Shown piece after piece: positions 9,158 to 17,911 of a stretch of DNA of 64,000 nt. The notes under the pieces were generated by a model that was not told where the DNA came from, searched no databases, and worked only from the letters and a program-made list of their open reading frames with translations. Where the stretch lies: assembly GCF_022921055.1 (NCBI RefSeq), contig NZ_CP095061.1, positions 845,501-909,500 of the forward strand, written 5' to 3'. This stretch comes from Hymenobacter volaticus (GTDB lineage: Bacteria; Bacteroidota; Bacteroidia; Cytophagales; Hymenobacteraceae). Every line of letters starts with the position of its first letter. The stretch's first letter is position 1. A program made the position numbers and the translations under genes.

Positions 9158-9226
9158 AATAAAATTATAAAAGTGAAATACTATTCCCGTAAATATATAG
9201 CTAAAGCACGAATGAGAGCGGAATTA

Positions 9227-9889
9227 TTATAAAGAAGTAGTGCGAGCTATTTCGTCGGAGAGGTGAATTTTGATGCCACCACCGTCGTCTTTGGCGGCGC
9301 GTAGCATGGCCTGCGCAACGGTGGCTGCGGGCACGGCCCGGTACTTGCGTAGCGGGCCTAGCAACAATGGATTGAGAATCCGGAGCAACACGGCCCCAAT
9401 TTGTTCGCCTGCTCGTTTTTCGCTTCGTTCGCCGAGGAGCAGCGAAGGCCGGAAAATATGAATGGCTCGAAAAGGCGTCTGGCGCACGGCGGCTTCCATT
9501 TCTCCTTTCACGCGGTTATAGTAAACCAGGGATTCAGCGTCGGCGCCCATAGCGGATACTAGCAGCAACTGCGAGGCAAAGTTGCGGGCTGTAAGGGCAG
9601 CCAAAGCTACCACGTACAGATAATCGACGCGGTAGAAGGCTTCTTTGGAACCAGCTTGCCGCATGGTAGTGCCAAGGCAGCAGTACACGTCGTCGGCAAT
9701 CAAGCTCAGGCTGTGCTCTTCCAACTGATCGAAGTCGAGGATGCGCTGCTCCAACTTGGCGTGAACCTGCGGCAAAGGCCGGCGCCCTACCACTATAACT
9801 TTGGCGTAGCGGTCGGACGCTAATAATAGGGGTAGTAACTGCGAGCCAATCAGGCCGCTGGCCCCGGCAATAAGAGCGGTTTTCTGCAT
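9227..9889 (-). CDS. NAD(P)H-binding Rossmann-fold protein (atypical SDR, HTATIP2/YwnB-like)
   Basis: A 220-residue atypical short-chain dehydrogenase. The dinucleotide-binding loop GASGLIGSQLL lies at residues 9-19, and VVGRRPLP marks the end of strand 2, where the Arg pair suggests NADP preference. The middle has YCCLGTTMRQAGSKEAFYRVDY, typical of the HTATIP2/oxidoreductase group, and YYNRVKGEMEAAV supplies the Tyr-x3-Lys pair. Length (about 215) is normal. Substrate unknown. It stands alone between two unrelated minus-strand genes. Confidence 0.75.
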   Translation of the reverse strand: MQKTALIAGASGLIGSQLLPLLLASDRYAKVIVVGRRPLPQVHAKLEQRILDFDQLEEHSLSLIADDVYCCLGTTMRQAGSKEAFYRVDYLYVVALAALTARNFASQLLLVSAMGADAESLVYYNRVKGEMEAAVRQTPFRAIHIFRPSLLLGERSEKRAGEQIGAVLLRILNPLLLGPLRKYRAVPAATVAQAMLRAAKDDGGGIKIHLSDEIARTTSL

Positions 9890-10300
9890 AATAGTAGAGC
9901 GGTAGCAACAGGTAACCGAAAGCTTAGCACCCGAACAATATGTTGCTTGTTTGGGCCTGACGTGGTACGTAAAACCTATCTGCGGGTAGGGCAGTGGTGG
10001 AAAGATGCTACTGCTAGCTCAAGCGTTGCTTGCTGTTTGTACCGCCACCGCTTGCAGCACCTCCCAATTTCCTGTCTAGGGGTAAAGACGCAGCACGTAG
10101 CTATACCACCCTTAATTCACCTTCGTTGATCGGCCTATACAACTCCTTATCGGCAGCGTCAGCCGTGAGTAAAGTCAACGTATCACGGCTCTACGCCGTG
10201 CAACAGCCCTCTTGTTTACTGCAAACAATTGCTAAAGCCCTGCCTTTCAAGAGCCAACGCTATACAAGCCGGACTCCGCGGACCACGCACCGACGGGGCA
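9890..10300. other. Intergenic region, 411 bp
   Basis: Noncoding spacer between two minus-strand genes. Only short ORFs without homology-like features occur in it. A short ACGGC/GCCGT-containing inverted sequence near 10180-10200 was seen but no convincing promoter, terminator or RNA structure. Confidence 0.35.
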
Positions 10301-10894
10301 CTACTGGTTTTCAGAAATCTTTGTTCTGATTTCCGCTAGTCGGGCCTGTTTAGGGGCTTCGCGCCAGGCAACGGCCGTAGTCGTCCAGTAGTGATGTTGA
10401 GATAAAAACTGCTCTTGCGAGCGGTTCCAAGCGTCTTCGTCAGCCGTGACGAGTTGGCGTGCCTGAAACTCACGAAACAACGTTTCAGCTATCGACTCGA
10501 AATCCGAGCGGCCCAGATAGTCGAGGTCGGCATCACAGAGGATTTCGGCTAAATGCGAATGCGGATCCTGGGGGAGCCGGGTGGCCATAATCATCTCGCA
10601 GATGGCCCCAATTTGATTTGGAGTGTAATCGAAGGCCGGAAGCACTTCGTGTACCAAGGCGCAGCCCTCGGCCTCATGCCCATTGTAGGTGCGCAAAAAG
10701 CCAGTATCGTGGTAGAGAGCAGCGGTGCGCAGCAGTTGCAGCTCGGTTTTGTTGGTGATGCCTTCGGCTGTAGCCAGCGCCATGGCGGCCTGCGTTACGT
10801 CGAGCGTATGGTGCACGCCGTGGTAATAGAGGATAGGCGGCAGTTGCGTGCGCAGCTGCGAGAGGATATATTCTTCGGCAAGCTCAACGTTCAT
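10301..10894 (-). CDS. HD domain-containing protein (predicted phosphohydrolase)
   Basis: A 197-residue HD-superfamily protein. Metal-binding candidates are YYHGVHH (His25, His28) and the signature LYHDTGF (His62-Asp63), followed by a conserved NGHEAEG and a late Asp in ILCDADLDYLG, consistent with an intact H...HD...H...D site. Family members hydrolyse phosphodiesters or phosphomonoesters of nucleotides; the substrate here is unknown. The position next to a cyclase-containing signalling island could fit a nucleotide-signal role, but that is speculation, as the gene points away from it. Confidence 0.75.
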   Translation of the reverse strand: MNVELAEEYILSQLRTQLPPILYYHGVHHTLDVTQAAMALATAEGITNKTELQLLRTAALYHDTGFLRTYNGHEAEGCALVHEVLPAFDYTPNQIGAICEMIMATRLPQDPHSHLAEILCDADLDYLGRSDFESIAETLFREFQARQLVTADEDAWNRSQEQFLSQHHYWTTTAVAWREAPKQARLAEIRTKISENQ

Positions 10895-11141
10895 AAGTCC
10901 CAGCTAACAGTCGGAAAGCGCAGCAAGATATTCATACAAACAAATATGCTATACTTCTAAGGTGAACTTGAAAATATGGAAGCCTGATTTTTATACTCTT
11001 TCTTTACCTTCAGCAGTCCGCCAGCAAAGCCCAGAGAAGCAGCGTCGCGCTTACGCGCCCTAAGTCATCTGCGTGCATCGGTGGTAGCCGTTTCACTTAC
11101 CCCACCAGTAACGAGATTCATTTACCGGACACCGGATCTTT

Positions 11142-12521
11142 ATGAATATAAATACCGAGCTTCTATTCACTGCTGCGGTTTCCTTCGGGATAACGCGGGC
11201 GTTAAGCAAGTTTCTGAATTTGCCTGCTCGCTCAGCTCCTTGGGATGCTCTGCTGAGGAGGATTTGGGTGCCGGGGGTAGTGCTGTTTGTGCTGGCCGCT
11301 ATTTTCAGAGTGAAAAGCGAGCTGCTCAATGATGGCTACTGGCTGCTTGTGTTTGGGGCAGTAGCCACTATGCTTATCCGACTAGGCGATTATCGACCTG
11401 CGCGCACGCTACTGTTGGCTATAGCGCCATTCGCTCTGTACTTCGCAATCCAGTTTCTACTTAGCTTGTTGGGCACCGACATAGTCAGGGACTACGACGA
11501 TGTTTTTGAAACCACGCAGGGCTTCGCTATCTTCTGGATGATAACCTTCGGGCTGATTGCTCGCAGCCAGAAAAAACACTTGGAAGCCGAGCGCCTGTTG
11601 CGCGAAGAAGAAGAACGAAACAAGCAGCGAATAGAAGCTCAGAATGCCGAATTGGAGCGGCTAGTGTCGGAGCGCACGGCGGCTCTCACGCAGCAAGCCG
11701 AAGAATTGCGCTATACTCTTACCGAACTGAAAACCACGCAGGCGCAACTCATTCAGGCTGAAAAAATGGCCAGCTTGGGAGAGTTAACGGCGGGTATCGC
11801 GCACGAAATTCAGAACCCCCTGAACTTCGTCAACAACTTCTCCGAGGTGTCGAGTGAGCTGTTGCAGGAGCTGGAAGAAGAACAGCAGAAACCCACGCGG
11901 GACGCAGAGTTGGAAAGTGAGTTGCTGGCCGATTTAAAGCAAAATCTGCAGAAGATTACCCACCACGGGCAGCGGGCCAGCAGCATTGTGCGGGGCATGC
12001 TCGAACACAGCCGGGCCAGCAACGGCGAGCGGCACCCTACCGACCTCAATTCCCTCTGCGACGAATACCTGCGCCTGGCGTACCATGGCCTGCGCGCCAA
12101 AGACAAAACTTTCAACGCCACGCTCACCACCCATTTCGACCCTAATTTGGGGATGGTAGACATTGTCACGCAGGACGTGGGGCGGGTGCTGCTCAACTTG
12201 CTAACCAACGCATTTTATGCCGTGCAGCAGCGCCAGAAACTGCAAGAAGCTGGCTACCAGCCAACCGTTACGGTCAGCACCAAGCAAGGGGAAGAGTGCA
12301 TAGAACTCAAGGTGCGCGACAACGGCATGGGTATTCCTGAGGAAGTGAAGCAGAAAATTTTTCAACCGTTCTTCACGACCAAGCCCACGGGTGAGGGCAC
12401 CGGCCTTGGCCTTTCGCTTTCCTACGACATCATCACCAAGGGGCACAACGGCACCCTTAGCGTGGAAAGCGTGGAAGGGCAGTGTACCGAGTTCATTATT
12501 ACGCTACCCCTCACTGCCTGA
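11142..12521 (+). CDS. Membrane sensor histidine kinase
   Basis: A 459-residue kinase. Residues 1-140 form about four to five membrane helices (e.g. WVPGVVLFVLAAIF, LLLAIAPFALYFAIQFLL) without a recognisable extracellular domain. Residues 141-205 are a charged coiled coil. The dimerisation/phosphoacceptor helix holds the H box GIAHEIQNPLNFV with His221. The ATP-binding domain has N, G1 and G2 boxes (LLNLLTNAFYAV, VRDNGMGIPEEV, GEGTGLGLSLSYDII). It is followed on the same strand by a receiver and a receiver-cyclase fusion, the obvious partners. Its catalytic core is very like that of the kinase at 19594-21804. Confidence 0.88.
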   Translation: MNINTELLFTAAVSFGITRALSKFLNLPARSAPWDALLRRIWVPGVVLFVLAAIFRVKSELLNDGYWLLVFGAVATMLIRLGDYRPARTLLLAIAPFALYFAIQFLLSLLGTDIVRDYDDVFETTQGFAIFWMITFGLIARSQKKHLEAERLLREEEERNKQRIEAQNAELERLVSERTAALTQQAEELRYTLTELKTTQAQLIQAEKMASLGELTAGIAHEIQNPLNFVNNFSEVSSELLQELEEEQQKPTRDAELESELLADLKQNLQKITHHGQRASSIVRGMLEHSRASNGERHPTDLNSLCDEYLRLAYHGLRAKDKTFNATLTTHFDPNLGMVDIVTQDVGRVLLNLLTNAFYAVQQRQKLQEAGYQPTVTVSTKQGEECIELKVRDNGMGIPEEVKQKIFQPFFTTKPTGEGTGLGLSLSYDIITKGHNGTLSVESVEGQCTEFIITLPLTA

Positions 12522-12644
12522 TATACTTCCAGGGCTCCAGAGCCAAGCGAAAAAGGCCAACGCATAGTCCTGCTTTCTGCGCTAACTTCGAAACCCTTCT
12601 CTACTACCCAGCCCCACACACCGAGCACTCAAAAATCTAACAGA

Positions 12645-13037
12645 ATGAAAATACTGGTTGTCGACGATGAAGTGGATGTGCGCACTTTGTTTGAGCAGCG
12701 TTTCCGGCGAGAAATTCGCAGTGGCGCATTCACTTTTTCCTTTGCGTATTCGGGCGAAGAAGCCTTGAATTACTTGCACAGCCACCTTTCGGAAGTGGTG
12801 CTGATTCTGTCCGACATCAACATGCCGGGCATGAGCGGGCTGGAACTGCTCCGGCGCGTAAAGCAAGAATATGCCGCCCCACCACCCAACCCACCCCTGG
12901 TGATGATGATAACTGCCTACGGCGACACGGAAAGCTACAACCAAGCAATGCAGCTCGGAGCCAACGACTTCCTGACCAAGCCCGTAGATTTTGCCGCTCT
13001 CAAAGAAAAACTGTTCTCGCTGGAGGATAAGCTATGA
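12645..13037 (+). CDS. Single-domain response regulator (CheY-like)
   Basis: A 130-residue stand-alone receiver. The acidic pocket is VVDDEVD (Asp7, Asp8), the phosphoacceptor is Asp57 in LILSDINMPG, and the switch residues are MITAYGD (Thr) and the Lys of LTKPVDF. There is no output domain, so it probably relays phosphate or acts by protein contact. It lies 123 bases after the histidine kinase and overlaps the next gene by four bases (ATGA). Sequence likeness to the receiver of the next gene (FRREIRSG versus FRRQIREG) suggests an old tandem duplication. Confidence 0.88.
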   Translation: MKILVVDDEVDVRTLFEQRFRREIRSGAFTFSFAYSGEEALNYLHSHLSEVVLILSDINMPGMSGLELLRRVKQEYAAPPPNPPLVMMITAYGDTESYNQAMQLGANDFLTKPVDFAALKEKLFSLEDKL

Positions 13038-14080
13038 AAACAAGAATTCTGGTAGTAGACGATGAACCCGATTTGGAACTGCTAATCAAGCAGAAGTTCA
13101 GGCGGCAGATTCGGGAAGGGGTATACGAGTTCAAGTTTGCTGCCAATGGGCAGGAGGCACTAGACTGCATCCGCGATAACCCGGATTTGGATATCATTCT
13201 CAGCGACATCAACATGCCCGTGATGGACGGGCTCACGTTGCTCACCAAGCTCCACGAGTTGAACTCGGTGCTCAAAACGGTGATGGTATCGGCCTACGGC
13301 GACATGGAAAACATTCGGACCGCCATGAACCGGGGCGCCTTCGACTTCGTGTGCAAGCCCGTGGACTTCACTGACCTGGAAGTGACCATGCAGAAAACGG
13401 CCAGCCACGTGCAGCAATTGCGCGAAACGCTGCGCGCCATTCAGGAAAACAACATTCTGAAGATGTACGTCGACGAGACGGTTATCAACTTCATGGCGCG
13501 CCCTGGCTTCGAGGATAGGCTAATGGCCAGCGAAACCGTGGAAGCCACCGTGGCTTTTATTGATATCTGCGGCTTCACGGCCCTGTCGGAGGTGCTGCCA
13601 GCGCCCACGGTAGTTACGCTGCTCAACAATTACTTCGACCAAATGGTAAAGGAGATAATTGCGCAGGGCGGCTACATCGACAAGTTTATGGGCGACGCCG
13701 TAATGGCCGTGTTCCGGGGCGAATTTCACCTCGACAAAGCCATCGATGCGGCCCTGTCGGTGCGTACGCTCATCCAAAACCAGCAAGACACTCTGCCCGA
13801 CGGTACCAGCTACCAGCCTCAAGTGTCTATCGGCATCAACACCGGCGAAATGGTGTGCGGCAACATCGGCTCGGCCTCTCTGCGCCGCCTCGACTACACC
13901 GTAATCGGCGACACCGTGAACGTGAGCCAGCGGCTGCAAGGTGCCGCCCAGCCCAACCAAATCATTATCACGGAGGCTATTTACCAGAAAGTGAAAGAGT
14001 CGTTTCAGTGCCAGGCCGTGGGCGAGCTGAAACTAAAGAACAAGGCCAAACCCGTAATGACCTATGAGGTAGTAGCGTAA
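13034..14080 (+). CDS. Response regulator fused to class III adenylate/guanylate cyclase
   Basis: A 348-residue two-domain protein. Residues 1-125 are a receiver (Asp9-Asp10, phosphoacceptor Asp58 in ILSDINMPV, Lys108). A helical linker leads to a class III cyclase domain (about 165-348): metal-binding Asp177 (FIDICGF) and Asp221 (KFMGDAVMAVF), base-selecting Lys217 and Asp287 (LDYTVIGD), and transition-state Asn296 and Arg300 (NVSQR). Lys plus Asp at the base-selecting positions points to ATP and cAMP. All catalytic residues are present, so it should be active, with phosphorylation as the control. It is translationally coupled to the receiver before it. The facing gene encodes a cyclic-nucleotide-binding domain, a possible target of its product. 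Confidence 0.88.
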   Translation: MKTRILVVDDEPDLELLIKQKFRRQIREGVYEFKFAANGQEALDCIRDNPDLDIILSDINMPVMDGLTLLTKLHELNSVLKTVMVSAYGDMENIRTAMNRGAFDFVCKPVDFTDLEVTMQKTASHVQQLRETLRAIQENNILKMYVDETVINFMARPGFEDRLMASETVEATVAFIDICGFTALSEVLPAPTVVTLLNNYFDQMVKEIIAQGGYIDKFMGDAVMAVFRGEFHLDKAIDAALSVRTLIQNQQDTLPDGTSYQPQVSIGINTGEMVCGNIGSASLRRLDYTVIGDTVNVSQRLQGAAQPNQIIITEAIYQKVKESFQCQAVGELKLKNKAKPVMTYEVVA

Positions 14081-14086
14081 AGAGTA

Positions 14087-14160
14087 ATGAAGAACGAAGA
14101 ATGAGGACTTGCTCTACAGCTCGTGAGCCGTAGAGCAAGTCCTCATTCTTCGTTCTTCAT
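14087..14160. terminator. Bidirectional terminator, perfect 31-bp stem, shared by convergent genes
   Basis: Perfect inverted repeat of 31-bp arms (14087-14117 and 14130-14160) around a 12-base loop, between the convergent cyclase and transporter-like genes. The right arm is coding: it specifies the last codons (M-K-N-E-E-stop) of the minus-strand gene, and the left arm mirrors it just after the cyclase stop. It lacks a long T-tract but its stem is long enough to block or stabilise both transcripts. Confidence 0.7.
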
Positions 14161-16877
14161 GGCCTGCGGCATCTGCATTTTCTCGTTTTGGCGGCGCAGG
14201 CGCTGGCACAGTACCCGCAATACATTGCGCAGTACTTCGCCGCGTTCTTCCATCACGTCATAGAAATCTTCTTGGTCGAGGCGGAAGGCGACTACGGAGC
14301 CGTGCGCTACGGCTGTGGCGGAACGGGGCTCGGCATCAAGCAGAGCCAACTCGCCAAAGAAGTCCCCTTTTCTGAATGTGGCAAGCTGTTGGGTGCCGTT
14401 GAAGATGTTGACTTCGCCCCCGTACACAATGAAAAGGGAGGTGCCCAAGTCGCCTTTGGCAAAGATTTCCTGACCCTCGTGGAAGGTGACTTCCTTCATG
14501 ATGGGAACGATGCTACTCAGAACATTTTCGGGAGTTTCAGCGAACAAAGCAGTGCGGTGCAGCACTTGCACCCGCTCTTGCGCGGAAATATTGCCGGCGG
14601 CAGCATGATGGTCCATACGTTGGAAGACTACAAGAGGGTGTTCACTTACAAGTTGCTGATGCAAATTAGGGTAGTGGTTTGCCAGCCGGTCGAGCACGGC
14701 AAACGCGCTTTCGCGTACCAGCAGGCTGTTACTTGCTAGGTGAGGAGCCAACTGCCCAACGGTACTCAACTCGGGATGCCAATAGGGTAGGGCCACGCTC
14801 ACGGTCCAGTCGGAAAAGCAAGCCTCGCCTTCCCAAACCACCAGCGGCACCACTGCAACAGGCACTGCGGGGGCGCCTAACAGCTGGTTGAAAGTGCGGA
14901 TTTTGTCGGACACTGGTAGTACGTCGAGCAACGCTTGCAGGCCTTGGTACAACGAGCGGGGAATGATGTTGTCGAGGATTTCGAGGGCGTTGGCCTGCCG
15001 CTCGCGGGCGGCGTGCGCTACGCCGCGTTGCGCATCAGCAATAAACTGCGGCGAATAGAGTTGGAGCAGCAACCCAAATATTCGTTGTTGCACTCTGGTT
15101 AGCTCGTAGTCGAGGGCGCGGCGCAGGTCGTTGGGCGCGGTGGCGAGGCCATGAAGCAATTGCTGAGCCAGCTGTAGTTCTTCGCGCACCAACGCCTGAA
15201 ACGCGGGTGCATCAGTTGAGTCTTGATCGAAGGTACGCAAGGCCCGTAATGCAGCTTCGCGCCCGAACAAGCGAGGCTGCTGTACCAAGTCCACTAACGC
15301 TTGCCGGCTGCCGGGCGTACGGATGTGGCCGCACACCTGCGCCAGACGCTGCACTTGTACATCTTGCGTAGCAGCGCGCAAGCTTTCGGCCAGCAAAGGA
15401 ACGGCGGTTTCGCCTAGCTGAACCAAGCGCGTCATGGCGTGACGACGCTGCGTCCGGTCAGTCAAGCCCGCAATTAGTTGGTTGATGTGCTCGGTGGTTA
15501 TGGCCTCGGGCGTTTCATCGGTGGCGACAACAGCGGGCTGATGCCAGGCTATCCCGGATGAAAAAACTTCGGTATCGTCGGTGAAGCGGCGGCTTACGGC
15601 GTGTTGCAGCTCAGCCAGGTAATGGCTGTAGGTGCGGCGCAGAAATAGCAACGCACCGGCCGCAAACAAGCCCATCCACACGAATGGTAACCACTCGCTA
15701 AGCGCCGGTAAATGGTGCAGTGCAAACAGTAGCAAGCCCGCCAAGCCCATACCCAAGGGCTCGTAAAAGCCTTTGGCTGTGGTGTGCGCCTGTAGCCGTT
15801 CCTCGGCGGAAAGCGCCTGAAACAACACTAGAAATACCGGGTCGAAAACAGCTCGGCGCAGTACTTCTAGTCCCAAAAACAAGCCGCAGAAATACAGCAG
15901 CATCACGGAGCTGGAAGCGTCTGTGTAGCGCAACCCCCAAAAGCCAGCACGCCTAACAGCACCAGAACCGGCAAGGCCAGCAGCATCCGACGGATGCCCA
16001 TCCGTTCGAGCGTGAACTGCGAAAGCAGCACCTTGAACACCATAGCCAGTAGATAAGTAAGGGCCAGAAAGGTGCCCAGATACTGCATCAGGGTGGCTTG
16101 GTCGTGGAATTTGTGTTTGACGTTGACGAAGAACGAGTACTCTACACCCGTCGTAATGGCCGCAACTGCCAACAAGCTCAAACACATCGAGAGGACCAGT
16201 TCACTGTTGCCAAACCAGCGTTGGAGCGCTGATGCCGGGGCCTGCTGCCGCTGCCGCCGCGCCACCGATTTAGCTTCCACTACGTGCGAGGCCAGCGTGG
16301 TACGCAACGTCAGCAGTGCGCCACCATACGCCCCAAAAGCCAGCAACAGCAAGAATAGCAGATCGGTGTGGCCGTGCACCAAAACCGCCAGCACGGCTCC
16401 CAGGGCTTTGGCGGGCATATCGCCCGAACTAATCAAACTAAAGAGTCGCTTGCTTTGCCGCACATCAAACACCACCGCCGACACCCCCCAAAATTCGAGA
16501 TTGGTAAGCAAGTAGATGATGCGGTACCCGGCCATAATAGCCACGGCCGCAGCCACCGAATGCCCCACTGCCACCAGCACGCCGAGCACTCCCGTTAGCA
16601 CCACTACGGCCAGCAGTACCCGTACGGCTAAGCGTTGCAGTTGTAGCTGGTGCTCGAAGTGGGTATACACCCGACCCACCCCCATCAGCGCCAACGCAGC
16701 CACACCATAGGCCAGGGGCAGGTTGCGCTCCGGATTGTTTTCAAGAAGAATGACATTGGCCGACACATAGACCAGAATAGTGCCGATACCGAGCAGGAAG
16801 TTATGCAGGAAGAACAGCCACACTGTCTTCCCCTCCTCAGGACGGATACCAAGAAAGCGGTGCCAGGTAGAAAGCAT
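14143..16877 (-). CDS. Transporter-like protein with HEAT repeats and C-terminal cyclic nucleotide-binding domain (frameshifted as sequenced)
   Basis: Restored length is about 911 residues. The first ~400 residues form some 10-12 membrane helices (from MLSTWHRFLGIRPEEGKTVW, FFLHNFLLGIGTILVY) like the Npt1/Npt2 ATP:ADP translocase branch of the major facilitator fold. A HEAT-repeat stretch follows (RTQRRHAMTRLVQLGETAVP, GSRQALVDLVQQPRLFG). The C-terminus is a cyclic nucleotide-binding domain with an intact phosphate cassette, FFGELALLDAEPRSATA. The frame breaks at TTTTGGGGG on the minus strand (15934-15942): the upstream frame ends after LGVLAFGGCATQ while the downstream frame picks up at WGLRYTDASSSVMLLYF; one added base repairs it. 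It is convergent to the cyclase gene, which may supply its ligand. Whether it transports nucleotides is not known. Confidence 0.78.
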
Positions 16878-16991
16878 CAGGTAGCCTACGGTTGGAAAAT
16901 CGTAGCGGCAAGTTAATGGCTTCGCAAACCAATAACTATCCTGCCGTCCAGCAAGCCCAGCTACTTGGGTGGAAAAGCGAATTGAAGCAGA

Positions 16992-17831
16992 TTAACTTTT
17001 TGCTGTTAGCTGCGTGTATTCGGGGTAGAGCTGCACTTCCCCACGCTTGTACAAGGTGCCCAGCGCCTTCTTAAACACTTTCTTGCTCATGCCTAAGCGG
17101 CGGTAGATGTCGTCGGGCTCGCTCTTGTCGCCGAGCGGAAGCTTGCCATCCGGCGCTTTGCGCAGGGCTTCCAGCAGCGTGTCGGCGGCGGCTAGTGCTT
17201 CGTCGTAGCCCACGCGCTGCAAGCTGATATCCAGCTTGCCATCTTCCCGGATGACGCGCACGTAGCCGGTAGGTGTGTCGCCGAGGCGGAGCGGCCGGAA
17301 CACTTCGTTGTGGTAGAGCAGGCCTTGGTGGGTGCCGTTGACAATAACCTTGTAGCCCATGTCCGTTTCATCGGCCACAAACAGGTGTACTTCGTCGCCT
17401 ACGCGGCCGAGGAAAGGCTCATCGACGGGTAGCGCCCGTTCCCACTTGGCGGTGGCTACTATGCGGTCCGAAGTGTCGTCGAGGTACACGTATACGGTTT
17501 CGCGCTGGCCCACGCGCAAACTGCGGCGCTGGTTGCGGTAGGGGAGAAACAAGTCTTTTTCGAGGCCCCAATCCAGAAATGCGCCTAGCGGCGTCACGTC
17601 GCGCACGGTCAGCGCGGCAAAGTCGCCGACCTTAGCCAGCGGATCTAGCGTGGTGGCAATCAGGCGGTCTTCCGAGTCGCGGTACACGAACACGCGCAGC
17701 ACATCGCCGACGCGGGTGCCCTCGGGAATATATTTGCGCGGAATCAGCATGTCGCCGTCGTCGGAAGTCAGGTACATGCCGAAATCGACTTCACGGGCTA
17801 CTTCCAGTTCGTTGTAATCGCCGAGCTGCAT
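16992..17831 (-). CDS. CvfB-like S1 RNA-binding protein
   Basis: A 279-residue protein with three consecutive S1-like OB folds and a C-terminal winged helix, the layout of the CvfB/YitL family. Typical pieces: DFGMYLTSDDGDMLIPRKYI (first S1), PLGAFLDWGLEKDLFLPY (second), RVIREDGKLDISLQRVG (third), then DIYRRLGMSKKVFKKALGTL for the winged helix. CvfB binds RNA and affects virulence gene expression in Staphylococcus; the role here is probably post-transcriptional. The frame is open 87 codons further upstream, but that part has no family-like sequence, so the ATG at 17831 is chosen. Confidence 0.85.
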   Translation of the reverse strand: MQLGDYNELEVAREVDFGMYLTSDDGDMLIPRKYIPEGTRVGDVLRVFVYRDSEDRLIATTLDPLAKVGDFAALTVRDVTPLGAFLDWGLEKDLFLPYRNQRRSLRVGQRETVYVYLDDTSDRIVATAKWERALPVDEPFLGRVGDEVHLFVADETDMGYKVIVNGTHQGLLYHNEVFRPLRLGDTPTGYVRVIREDGKLDISLQRVGYDEALAAADTLLEALRKAPDGKLPLGDKSEPDDIYRRLGMSKKVFKKALGTLYKRGEVQLYPEYTQLTAKS

Positions 17832-17911
17832 ACAGGGTTGGGGTAAGAAGGGAACAAGCAACAAAGATAGCTGCCCTTTATACGGCGCTCGGCGTGGCGC
17901 GCTGCACGGCG

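Noticed and set aside
9947..10129. 60-codon plus-strand ORF between two minus-strand genes
   Set aside because: No domain, no initiation signal, and opposite in direction to its neighbours.
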